Shown piece after piece: positions 8,217 through 16,900 of a stretch of 37,702 nucleotides of DNA. The position numbers and the translations under genes were made by a program. The stretch is from SVTX01 sp045632305. Its GTDB lineage: Bacteria > Bacillota > Clostridia > Oscillospirales > CAG-272. The DNA lies in assembly GCA_045632305.1 (NCBI GenBank), contig JAZQWL010000049.1, positions 1 through 37,702 of the forward strand, written 5' to 3'. The notes under the pieces were generated by a model. The model was not told the DNA's origin. It saw nothing but the letters and a program-made list of their open reading frames with translations, and ran no database searches. Position 1 is the stretch's first letter. The number at the start of each line of letters is the position of its first letter.

Positions 8217-9833
8217 ATGAAAACGTATTCATATTTAATTTGCGGAAACGCAAATTTCCAAACAATAGAGGAGATTAAAAGCGTCCTTTGTGAAAACAAA
8301 GTTGACGGAATAAGCTTTTTCTTCTCAGAAGAACCTTATTCCGTGACCGTAACTGTGGACACGAAAATAAGCTCTGTAACAATCAAGGATATCGAAGAGA
8401 TCCTTATCCCCATTTTTGAAGAAAAGGGGGCAGGGTTAATACTCCCCGCAAACACTAAGCATTTCTCTTACAGAGGAAAAACAACGGCTCGAGAGCCAAA
8501 AAGAGTTTCAGTTAAGACTCTTGTAGTATCGGTGATAATCACACTTGTGATCTCGGTACTGTTCACCTACATTTTTGCAAGCGGTCTTTTCACAACTCCT
8601 GTATTTGGCCCTTCGCAAAATGCCGAAGTCATTGATATTTCAGACGCAACAAAGCAGGTTGAAATACTTAATAAGGTATTCGCTCAACTTGAAATTGATT
8701 ATAATGATCTTGACACCGATAAACTCACCGACGCGCTCCTTAAGGCGTACGTTGAGGCAAGCGGAGACAAATACGCGATATACTACAATGCCGAGGAATA
8801 CACAACGTGGCTTGAGGAACAGAAGGGAACTTCTGCAGGTATTGGAGTTGTCGTTTCAAAGGCAAATATATCCGTAAACAGTGAAAGCATAACCGTAGTT
8901 GAGATCCTCTACGTTAACAGTAAATCTCCCGCAATGGCGGCGGGGCTAAAGGCAGGCGACTGCATTTACGCCGTCGAAAAGGGCGAGGAAAAAATACACG
9001 TAAATTCCGTCGGTTATGACAAGGCGACCGACCTCTTACTCGGAGAGGTGGACACATACGCCAATATTTCCGTCTACCGCAAAGATAATAACGGAGAATA
9101 CACTTCAATAGACTTTTCAATTAAACGTGAGGTTTTTGAAAGTGATACGGTTTTAGGAAGCGTATGCGAAACCAATCCCGATATCGGAGTAGTAAAGCTC
9201 CTTTCCTTCGGTCTTAAAACTCCAAAGCAATTTTCCCAGACGGTTGATACCCTGAAAAATCAGGGCTGCAAATACTTCATATTTGACCTCCGTTCAAATC
9301 CGGGTGGCGACCTTAACGCCATCAAAGCAATCATGTCGTACTTTCTGAACGAAGGGGACCTCATTCTTTCGGTAGAATACAGTGACGGAACAAAGAAAGA
9401 GCATTTTGCCGAGGTATTGGAATATGATGAAAAAAGCTCTTACTTCGACTGCTCGGTTTCTAAAGAAGATATCGGAAAATACAAAGACCTCAAGTTCAAT
9501 ATTCTGACCGACACAAATACCGCAAGCGCAGCCGAGCTTTTCACGGCGACGGTACGCGACTACGGACTCGGTAAGATCATCGGAGAGGCAAGAACCTATG
9601 GCAAGGGATGTATGCAGAGCATTGTTTCCTTGAATTCGTACGGACTCAAGGGCGGTCTCAGAGTAACAACAGCAATGTATTTTTCAAAAAGCCACACGGT
9701 TTACCACGATATAGGAATCGTTCCCGACATAATCGAGCCGTTAAACGATAACGCAAAACAATACTCCGCGTACAATTTACCGCACGAGGCAGACAATCAG
9801 CTTCAGGTGGCAATAAATGAATTATTCAAATAA
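8217..9833 (+). CDS. Membrane-anchored S41 family C-terminal processing peptidase with an extra N-terminal domain
   Basis: The 538-residue protein has a cytoplasmic N-terminal region of about 95 residues, one membrane helix (about 101-121), a dimerising linker, a PDZ domain (about 205-290) and an S41 peptidase domain. Catalytic residues are recognisable: Ser437 in TASAAE and Lys463 in YGKGCMQS, 26 apart as in CtpA/Tsp enzymes. FDLRSNPGGDL near 356-366 is the conserved substrate-groove segment. CtpA/CtpB proteins cut extracytoplasmic proteins and, in spore formers, activate signalling. The N-terminal domain is not part of ordinary CtpA proteins and I do not recognise it. An AAGGTG site precedes the ATG. 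greA follows 33 bp later. Confidence 0.9.
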   Translation: MKTYSYLICGNANFQTIEEIKSVLCENKVDGISFFFSEEPYSVTVTVDTKISSVTIKDIEEILIPIFEEKGAGLILPANTKHFSYRGKTTAREPKRVSVKTLVVSVIITLVISVLFTYIFASGLFTTPVFGPSQNAEVIDISDATKQVEILNKVFAQLEIDYNDLDTDKLTDALLKAYVEASGDKYAIYYNAEEYTTWLEEQKGTSAGIGVVVSKANISVNSESITVVEILYVNSKSPAMAAGLKAGDCIYAVEKGEEKIHVNSVGYDKATDLLLGEVDTYANISVYRKDNNGEYTSIDFSIKREVFESDTVLGSVCETNPDIGVVKLLSFGLKTPKQFSQTVDTLKNQGCKYFIFDLRSNPGGDLNAIKAIMSYFLNEGDLILSVEYSDGTKKEHFAEVLEYDEKSSYFDCSVSKEDIGKYKDLKFNILTDTNTASAAELFTATVRDYGLGKIIGEARTYGKGCMQSIVSLNSYGLKGGLRVTTAMYFSKSHTVYHDIGIVPDIIEPLNDNAKQYSAYNLPHEADNQLQVAINELFK

Positions 9834-9866
9834 AAATATTAAAAAGACATATAAGGAGAAAACATC

Positions 9867-10361
9867 ATGACAGACAACAAGCAGCTCTATACTCCCGAGG
9901 GCTTTAAGGAACTTACCGACGAGCTCAACTACCTTAAGACCGTAAAGCGTGAGGAAATCAAAGAAGCGATCGCAGTAGCAAAGTCCTTCGGTGACCTTTC
10001 CGAAAACTCCGAATACGATGAAGCAAGAACCGAACAGGCAAAGACTGAAGCGCGTATTACAGAGCTTCAGCTCCTCGTTGAAAATGCCGTTATAGTTGAC
10101 GAATCTAAGGTTGACACAAGCATCATCTCTCTTGGCTCTTCCGTTGTTCTTTACGACGTTGAAGATGAAGAAGAAGTAAGCTACAGCATCGTTGGTTCCA
10201 ACGAAACAAATCCTCTCGAAGGCAAGATCTCTGACCAGTCTCCCATCGGTAAGGCGCTTATGGGTAAGAAGGAAGGCGACTCAGTTTCCATCGACACTCC
10301 CGCAGGCACTCTTAAGTTCAACATTTTAAAGGTTGCAAGAATTTCCAAGAACAAGAACTGA
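9867..10361 (+). CDS. greA: Transcription elongation factor GreA
   Basis: At 164 residues the protein has the standard GreA length and plan. An N-terminal coiled coil carries the tip motif GDLSENSEYDEAR (about 42-54) with the acidic residues that enter the RNA polymerase secondary channel. The C-terminal FKBP-like domain includes IVGSNETNPLEGKISDQSPI and the GKKEGD turn. GreA stimulates cleavage of backtracked transcripts. The ATG follows an AAGGAG site. It lies between the S41 protease and a membrane-anchored protein of unknown function, with short gaps, so the three probably share a transcript. Confidence 0.96.
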   Translation: MTDNKQLYTPEGFKELTDELNYLKTVKREEIKEAIAVAKSFGDLSENSEYDEARTEQAKTEARITELQLLVENAVIVDESKVDTSIISLGSSVVLYDVEDEEEVSYSIVGSNETNPLEGKISDQSPIGKALMGKKEGDSVSIDTPAGTLKFNILKVARISKNKN

Positions 10362-10374
10362 TACGGAGCCGGTT

Positions 10375-11127
10375 ATGGATAATAATAATCATTTAAACGA
10401 AGAAAAGCTCGAAGCCCGTGACGTCTCTTTTATAAAAAATAATAAGACCTCTTCCAAGCTCGGCAATTTCTGGTATCACAACAAATGGACTATTATTATT
10501 GTGACTTTCTTTGTAGCTGTGCTTATAATAGTATCCGTTCAGCTTATTACCAAAGTGGATTACGATATAAACGTAACTGTCAGCGGCCCAAATTTTCTTT
10601 CAAGTGAAAACATTTATAACGTAAGAAATGAACTTACGGTTAAGCTTGATAACGATATTAACAAGGACGGACAAAAAACCGTTTCTATCACAACGTATCC
10701 GGTATTTTCCGAAAGCGAGCTTAAAGCGATAAACCATTCAAAGAAGGATAGCAACGGAAATTACATAAAGATAGTCGAGGAATCGGAAAACTTATCTCAG
10801 TACAAGCAGTTCGTTCAGCACTCGCAGACGGGCGACTCATTTATACTTATACTGAGCAGATACGTTTATGAACCGCTCAAAGCTACAAATCCATCGAGAC
10901 TTATACCGCTTTCCGAAATTTACGGAGATAATCTCCCCGACGGAACGCTTATCGACGGATACGGCATACAGCTCTCGAAGACCGCCTTATATCAAAATAG
11001 CGCGACGCTTCAGGGCTTTGCTGACGATTACATCATATGCATGTGCAAGCTTCCCGATATGGCGAGCAAAAAACAGGTAAAGGCATATGAAGAGACGGTT
11101 GAATATTTTAAGGATCTTATAGGATAA
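10375..11127 (+). CDS. Membrane-anchored protein of unknown function
   Basis: The start chosen is the ATG at 10375, preceded by GGAG at a 7-bp spacing; a longer in-frame start would overlap greA. The 250-residue product has a charged cytoplasmic N-terminus (about 1-35), one membrane helix (about 38-58) and an extracytoplasmic domain of about 190 residues without recognisable motifs. It resembles the many single-pass proteins of unknown function that follow greA in Clostridia, but I cannot assign a family. The gene ends 36 bp before a strong terminator. Confidence 0.75.
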   Translation: MDNNNHLNEEKLEARDVSFIKNNKTSSKLGNFWYHNKWTIIIVTFFVAVLIIVSVQLITKVDYDINVTVSGPNFLSSENIYNVRNELTVKLDNDINKDGQKTVSITTYPVFSESELKAINHSKKDSNGNYIKIVEESENLSQYKQFVQHSQTGDSFILILSRYVYEPLKATNPSRLIPLSEIYGDNLPDGTLIDGYGIQLSKTALYQNSATLQGFADDYIICMCKLPDMASKKQVKAYEETVEYFKDLIG

Positions 11128-11162
11128 AAAAAGACCTGAGGGACACCATTGATCCCCAAAGC

Positions 11163-11205
11163 AAAGGATGCGGCGTGAGAAATCATACCGCATCCTTTGT
11201 TTTTC
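11163..11205 (+). terminator. Intrinsic terminator after the greA operon
   Basis: Perfect 11-bp stem AAAGGATGCGG (11163-11173) and CCGCATCCTTT (11188-11198) followed by GTTTTTC. Confidence 0.88.
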
Positions 11206-11268
11206 TCATGTACTCCTTCAAACACTTCAAGAAGTTGCAATATTTTGCCAAAAAGTTAGAATCTATTG

Positions 11269-11297
11269 TTGCAAAAAGAAAGTGTTTATGATATAAT
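11269..11297 (+). promoter_or_regulatory. Sigma-A promoter of the XRE/LytTR/GHKL operon
   Basis: TTGCAA (11269-11274), 17-bp spacer and perfect TATAAT (11292-11297), 44 bp before the first gene. Confidence 0.75.
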
Positions 11298-11340
11298 AAA
11301 ACAGTAATTATTAACGCTTTGACACTTAAGAGGTATAGAT

Positions 11341-11562
11341 ATGGGTATCAGCTATAAAAAATTGTGGGTTCTCCTTATTGAGAAAGATATTACAAGGGCA
11401 CAGATGCGCAGAGATCTGAAAATTGCCACGGGGACGATGAGCAAGCTAAGTAAGGGCGAGGAAGTCGCTTTGTCGGTGCTTCTCCGTATATGCGAATATT
11501 TGGGGTGCGACATCGGTGACATCTGCTCTGTTGTCAAGTCCAAAAAGGAGGACACCGTATGA
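11341..11562 (+). CDS. Small XRE-family (Cro/CI-like) DNA-binding protein
   Basis: The 73-residue protein is essentially one helix-turn-helix domain of the HTH_26 type: a first helix, TRAQMRRDLKIATGTMSKL as the turn and recognition helix, and RICEYLGCDIGDICSVV at the end. Such short regulators often autoregulate or act beside a partner. Its last codons overlap the response regulator by 4 bp (ATGA), so the two are translationally coupled and probably act in one circuit. The target is unknown. Confidence 0.85.
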   Translation: MGISYKKLWVLLIEKDITRAQMRRDLKIATGTMSKLSKGEEVALSVLLRICEYLGCDIGDICSVVKSKKEDTV

Positions 11563-12290
11563 TACGAATTGCTATATGCGATGACGAGAAAAAGATACTC
11601 GATGAGGTGTCGGGATATATCAAGAACTACGCGGAAAAGAAAAATATTGCTGATATTGAGATTTTCCGCTTTGATTCTGCCAGATCGTTGCTGAGTGCGT
11701 TGGAGGAGGGTGAAACCTTCGATATTTTCGTGCTTGACGTTTACATCGGTGACGAAATGGGAACGGCTCTTGCCGGTGATATCCGTAAATTTGGGATCGA
11801 AAGCCCCATCATTTTCGCAACGACCTCGCTCGAACACGCTCCGCAGAGCTATGAAACAGGAACGCTCCGCTATCTCATAAAGCCAATCGATCCCGGGAAA
11901 TTTTATGAAGCGATGGGCGTGGCTCTTGTGTGGGCCCGAAAAATGAGTGAACATTTCTTAAAGTTCAAGACGGAAAACGGTGTTGCGAGCGTAAATGCAA
12001 ACCATATTATGTACTCAGAAGCGCACGACCATTATCAATATATGAGGAAAGATGATGGCGAAGAAATCAAGGTCAGAATGACCGTCACAGAGCTGTTTAC
12101 AATGCTCAGCAAATATGGCAGCTTTGTCCGTATCGGCAGCGCTTACATTATCAACTTGCGGCACGTTAAAAACGTAACTCCGACAAACGTATGCCTATAT
12201 AACAATTACAAAATTCAAATTCCGAGAGGAAAATTTACCGAGATCAAGAACACTTTTTGGAATTTTCAATGCGAGGGACAGGGGACTTGA
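11559..12290 (+). CDS. LytTR-family response regulator (AgrA/ComE-like)
   Basis: The 243-residue protein has a receiver domain (about 1-120) with the acidic pair D8/D9, the phosphoacceptor D60 in FVLDVYIGD and a conserved Lys near KPI. A LytTR DNA-binding domain follows (about 140-240), visible as FVRIGSAYIINLRHVKNV and IPRGKFTEIKNTF. LytTR proteins bind paired direct repeats two helical turns apart and usually activate surface, bacteriocin or quorum-sensing genes. The gene overlaps the XRE gene by 4 bp and is followed after 5 bp by the sensor kinase. Confidence 0.93.
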   Translation: MIRIAICDDEKKILDEVSGYIKNYAEKKNIADIEIFRFDSARSLLSALEEGETFDIFVLDVYIGDEMGTALAGDIRKFGIESPIIFATTSLEHAPQSYETGTLRYLIKPIDPGKFYEAMGVALVWARKMSEHFLKFKTENGVASVNANHIMYSEAHDHYQYMRKDDGEEIKVRMTVTELFTMLSKYGSFVRIGSAYIINLRHVKNVTPTNVCLYNNYKIQIPRGKFTEIKNTFWNFQCEGQGT

Positions 12291-12295
12291 CAAGC

Positions 12296-13552
12296 ATGAC
12301 AGGAACTATTGTTGAATTTATACTTTTACTTATTGCCCATGCTGCTGCCGGAATCTATTCCTCCACTCTTAAATACAGCAAAAAGATTACTTATATCGTA
12401 TGGGGCACTTGGGTAGTCCTTCAAACAGGGCTTCTGCTCTTTACAGAATTCGTGCTGACAAATTGGGCATTGCAGTTCTTCGTTGGGTTTGTCCTTTCTC
12501 TTGTGGGGCAGTATGTGATATTCTTTGTAACCACCAAGGGCAAACTTGCTCAACGAATCTTTACCATGATGACCTATTCGATCTTTTTCTGTATCGTCAT
12601 GTCGCTCTTTACTATGATAAGAGGCACGTTCAGCGAGCTGCATTGGGCACTTACCGCGCTCATTGAAGCAGTTCTGCTTTCGGCTATCGTTACCTATTTT
12701 CTTTGCTACGTATGCACCCTTTGTCGGGCGGCATCAAAGAACATTAAGGCGGGTTGGGCGCCGCTGATCTTTGTGAATGTTGTTTTTATCATCACTATCA
12801 TACTGTCCTCGGTCTTTCCGGTAAGACTTACAAGCTTTCGTGATCCCTCGTTTATCACGTTTGTATTTTTAAGTATTTCGATCATGGCGGTGTATCCCGT
12901 TATCTTCTCAAGCATTAACCATATGTCCGAAGCCGCCGAAAAAAGAGAGGTCGAAACACAAAATAAGCTGCTTGTAGCGCAGATCGAAGCGGAAAGTGCC
13001 CAGCTTGCGGCTGACAGCAAATCAAGACACGACAGACGGCATCACAATCTCGTTATGCTTGGATTGGCGAAAAGCGGTGATATCGAAACGCTGACGAAGC
13101 ATCTGACAAATCTTGTGGATGACGACAACAATGTGTGGGGCGAAACCCGTTACTGTGAGAATAACACGGTGAATATGATCCTGACCATGTATAAAAGGCG
13201 AGCAAGCCAAAACGGTATCTCCGTAAAAATTTCCGCCAAAGCAAGCGGTAACCTCGCTGTGCCTCCGCAGGATCTCGTTGTGGTGATAGCCAATCTCTTT
13301 GAAAATGCCATCAACGAGGTAGCAAATTTGAAGAGTAGGGAAGGTTACATAGATATTCAGATCAAAGACAGCCCCGAACGGTTGCTCATAAAAATAGACA
13401 ATCCGTGCAGGGCAAATCTGACCTTCGATGAAAACCTCTACGGCATTGGCATTCGCTCGGTGATTTCCACTACAAGCAAGTATGAAGGTATGTATGATTT
13501 TTGTGCCGAGGATGGCGTCTTTTCTGCCAAAATCATCTTAAATTTGAAATAA
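12296..13552 (+). CDS. GHKL-type sensor histidine kinase (AgrC-like)
   Basis: The start chosen is the ATG at 12296, 5 bp after the response-regulator stop, with AGGGG upstream; longer in-frame starts overlap the regulator and lack a good ribosome binding site. The 418-residue protein has about six membrane helices in residues 1-208, a dimerisation helix with the phosphoacceptor motif SRHDRRHHN (His245), and a GHKL ATPase domain with the N box ANLFENAINE (about 331-340) and the G box YGIGIRSV (about 381-388). This is the AgrC/ComD class that senses peptides. No AgrB or AgrD-like peptide gene is visible nearby. Confidence 0.92.
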   Translation: MTGTIVEFILLLIAHAAAGIYSSTLKYSKKITYIVWGTWVVLQTGLLLFTEFVLTNWALQFFVGFVLSLVGQYVIFFVTTKGKLAQRIFTMMTYSIFFCIVMSLFTMIRGTFSELHWALTALIEAVLLSAIVTYFLCYVCTLCRAASKNIKAGWAPLIFVNVVFIITIILSSVFPVRLTSFRDPSFITFVFLSISIMAVYPVIFSSINHMSEAAEKREVETQNKLLVAQIEAESAQLAADSKSRHDRRHHNLVMLGLAKSGDIETLTKHLTNLVDDDNNVWGETRYCENNTVNMILTMYKRRASQNGISVKISAKASGNLAVPPQDLVVVIANLFENAINEVANLKSREGYIDIQIKDSPERLLIKIDNPCRANLTFDENLYGIGIRSVISTTSKYEGMYDFCAEDGVFSAKIILNLK

Positions 13553-13554
13553 AA

Positions 13555-13592
13555 ATACAATCTACGACAAATCAGATACAATCTACGACAAA
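13555..13592 (+). promoter_or_regulatory. Paired 17-bp direct repeat, candidate LytTR regulator binding site
   Basis: ATACAATCTACGACAAA occurs at 13555-13571 and again, identical, at 13576-13592. The period is 21 bp, two helical turns, which is the arrangement bound by LytTR regulators such as AgrA and ComE. The second copy ends 26 bp upstream of a TATAAT (13619-13624), placing the repeats about 40-77 bp upstream of a predicted start point. Function is inferred from position and spacing, not demonstrated. Confidence 0.6.
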
Positions 13593-13617
13593 CTCCCCAT
13601 TTTGGGGAGTTTTTTTA
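13591..13617 (+). terminator. Intrinsic terminator after the sensor kinase gene
   Basis: AACTCCCC (13591-13598), ATTTT loop, GGGGAGTT (13604-13611) and a run of T. The hairpin occupies the place where a -35 box of the next promoter would be. Confidence 0.85.
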
Positions 13618-13618
13618 T

Positions 13619-13624
13619 TATAAT
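13619..13624 (+). promoter_or_regulatory. Probable -10 element of an activator-dependent promoter
   Basis: A perfect TATAAT has no recognisable -35 at the right distance; that position falls in the terminator hairpin. A good -10 without a -35, with paired repeats just upstream, is typical of promoters that require a LytTR activator. Confidence 0.5.
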
Positions 13625-13655
13625 ATAAGTAATATTAATACGCACGAAAGAGGCG

Positions 13656-13898
13656 ATGAGATTGACAGAAAAGAGATATGCGGATGATGGTTTTCTCTAC
13701 GTATCCGAGCTTGACCGATGTCCGTTTTTTGAAAAAGGCGAAGCCGCCTCGCAGCCCTGCTGCGGCGACGATTGCTTCTTCTGCAAATTCTCGGATTTCC
13801 GCAAGCAGGAATACATTGATAAGGTGAAAACCGATGCCCGACGTGGCGTACTTTACAGCGTATGCCACAACGAAAAGAACAAAAAAACAGCAATATAA
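13656..13898 (+). CDS. Small Cys-rich protein of unknown function
   Basis: The protein has 80 residues from the ATG at 13656, or 78 from a TTG at 13662 that is better spaced from the AGAGG site. A cysteine cluster CPFF...CCGDDCFFCKF plus a later C suggests metal binding, but no known zinc-ribbon or iron-sulfur family is recognised. The rest is charged and appears cytoplasmic; there is no signal peptide or leader-like Gly-Gly. It is the first gene behind the putative LytTR-controlled promoter and ends 18 bp before the large surface-protein gene, so the two are probably co-transcribed. Confidence 0.7.
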   Translation: MRLTEKRYADDGFLYVSELDRCPFFEKGEAASQPCCGDDCFFCKFSDFRKQEYIDKVKTDARRGVLYSVCHNEKNKKTAI

Positions 13899-13916
13899 TT
13901 TTTGGAGGAAAGAAAT

Positions 13917-16900
13917 ATGAAAAAACGAATTTTAGGCATCCTCATTACACTCGTGATGCTGATCGGTCTTGTGATTACAACGTCTATCACGGCAAACGCG
14001 GCGATACATATTGATGGCCAAGTAAACCCTTACGTGCTGAGTGCAGGAGACATTATAAGCGAGACGTATATCACGCCTGATTATGGCAACAGCCTTACGG
14101 TATATAAGGCTACATCAGTTAACGATACAACTCCAGACGGTGAGATTATTGCAACCCTCATTACTAGCAGAGATCAAAAGTATTTGCAAGAGCCTTACTA
14201 CGTTACTTATGTGAGCGATACGGTTTTGGTATTGTATCCACTCAAAACCTGTACGATTACTTTTAACCCAAACGGCGGTGTCGGAGATACAAAAACCATA
14301 AACGGATATCAAGAGGTCCCGCTTAGCAAACAAGCAGTGTCTTTCGAAACGTACACCCGTACCAATTATACCTTTACCGGCTGGAACACGGCTGCGAACG
14401 GCACAGGCACTACGGTGACAGATGATTTCGTTCCAACAAGCAGCAACAACACTGTGTACGCGCAATGGACGCCGAACACTTACACCATCACTTTTGATGC
14501 ACAGGGCGGTACAACGACACTTAATTCCTTATCTGTTATCTATGGGTCTAATCAAAACAACAAACTTGACACGAATTTAAATCCTACAAAAGTTGGTTAC
14601 ACCTTTGACGGATGGTTCGATGCACCCACGGGAGGAAACCAGGTATATAAGATGTCTAACGGCTCTTGTATGAAGGGCGCCTATTGGACAAATCCTTGGG
14701 ACGTTAGCGGAACAGGTGCAACATGGCAGTACCCTAATAACGTTACCCTATATGCTCATTGGACGCCAAACACTTACACCGTAAACTTTAACGCAAACGG
14801 CGGTGAGGTTGCCACTACAAGTACAAGTGTAATATTTGATACAACTTACGGCACATTGCCAACACCCACAAGAACGGGCTACACCTTTATGGGCTGGTAC
14901 ACCGACTCCGTGAACGGAAACAAGGTGGAGAGCAGTACGGCAGTTACGATTGCGGACACACAAACTCTTTACGCTCATTGGGAAAAGATAGTATATAACG
15001 TAACTCTTGGCGAAAGCTTGCACGGCAATGTTAATATTCCTACCCCAAATGCCACTATGGATGACACAGTAGCCGTTATCATCACACCCGACGCGGGCTA
15101 TGAGGTTGACGCCGTTACCTTCAACGGCGTTGCGGCAACAAAGGGTTCTCAGGACAACTACACCTTCACAATGCCTGCCGCTGATGCGGTAGTAGCCGTT
15201 ACATACAAGAAGATTCCTTATAACGTAACTCTAATTAATGATGGAACTGCTGCCGGCGGTAGCTTCTCCGTCGATATGTCCACCGCCACCATCGGTGATA
15301 CCGTGACCATTACGGTTGACCCCAATCTCGGCTACCTTATTGAGTCGGTTACATTCAACGGCTTTGCCGCAACCAATAACGGCGACGGTACGTATAGCTT
15401 TACTATGCCTGCGCAGAACGTTTCGGTTTCGGTAGCATTTGACGTTGACCTTCCCGCTATCGCAAAGGAGCTTCAGCTTCTAAACGATGCTGATGCCGCC
15501 CTTCAAACAGCAATTTCCAACGGCGACAACGATCTTACCGCCGAAATTTCCGCACTTTCTACTGCGATCACGAACGCGCAGAATGCCATCAACAATCTTG
15601 ACAACGGCTATGCAACCGATGATCAGCTTGATGCATTGAAAACCGCGCTTGAAGCGGCAGAGAATACTATGACTACCGCAATCAACGCGCTGAAAGACAG
15701 AGTTACCGAGATTGAGAATAAGCTTAGCGGCATTGACCTCTCTCAGATCGCAACCAACAAGCAGGAGGTTGCAGATCTTACAACCGAACTTGACGCTGTG
15801 AAGGACACAGTAGATCAATTAGACAATACATTTATCAACAACACCGAGCTTTCGGCTGCACTTGGCAATCTTAAAGCCGAGCTTGATGAAGCCGACGCGC
15901 TTCTTGAAAAGGCAATTCAGGATGTTCAGGATAACCTTGACGCAGCAAAGAAGGAGCTTTCAGACGCAATCACCGCACTCGATGAGGCAATGAAGAAGGC
16001 TGACTCCGATCTTTCTGCAGAGATCGCGGCTCTTAATACCGCACTTACAAACGCAAAAGATGCTCTTGAAAAGGCAGACGCCGACAACAAGGCAGAGCTT
16101 ATAGAAAAGATTGATGAAGCAGACGCGCTTCTTGAAAAGGCAATTCAGGATGTTCAGGATAACCTTGACGCAGCAAAGAAGGAGCTTGCGGACGCAATCA
16201 CCGCACTCGATGAGGCAATGAAGAAGGGTGACTCCGATCTTTCTACAGAGATCGCGGCTCTTAATACCGCACTTACAAACGCAAAAGCTGCTCTTGAAAA
16301 GGCAGATGAAGACAACAAGGCAGAGCTTACAGAAAAGATCGATGAAGCCGACGCACTTCTTGAAAAGGCAATTCAGGATGTTCAGGATAACCTTGACGCG
16401 GCAAAGAAGGAGCTTGCAGACGCAATTGAAGCTATTGAGACAGCTATGGAAAATGGCGACGCCGATCTCTCCGATAAAATCGCCGCACTTGCTAAGGCAC
16501 TTGCTAAGGCACAGGAAGAGCTTGAAAATACAATCGCAGACAACAAAGCGGCTCTTGAAGCAAAAATGGCTGTCGCCAATACTCTAATCAAGGATTCCAT
16601 AAAGCAGGTGCAAAAGAATCTTGATACAGCAAAGAAGCAGCTTGAAACTGCAATATCTGACGGCGATACCGCACTTAGCGGCAAGATTGCTGAGCTCAAC
16701 GAGGCACTTGCAACCGCACAGGCGACACTTGCAACCACACAGGCGGCACTTACTGCAGTTGATGAAGCCAACAAGGCAGAGCTTATCTCCAAGATCGACG
16801 CGGCAGATGCAACTCTTGATGCGGCAATCAAGGCAGTACAGAAGAACCTCGACGATGCTAAAACAGAACTTAACAATGCAATCGCAAACGGTGATACCGC

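Noticed and set aside
15885..16430. CRISPR-like regular repeats
   Set aside because: The period is 228 bp, repeats are coding and in frame, and there are no unique spacers or cas genes.
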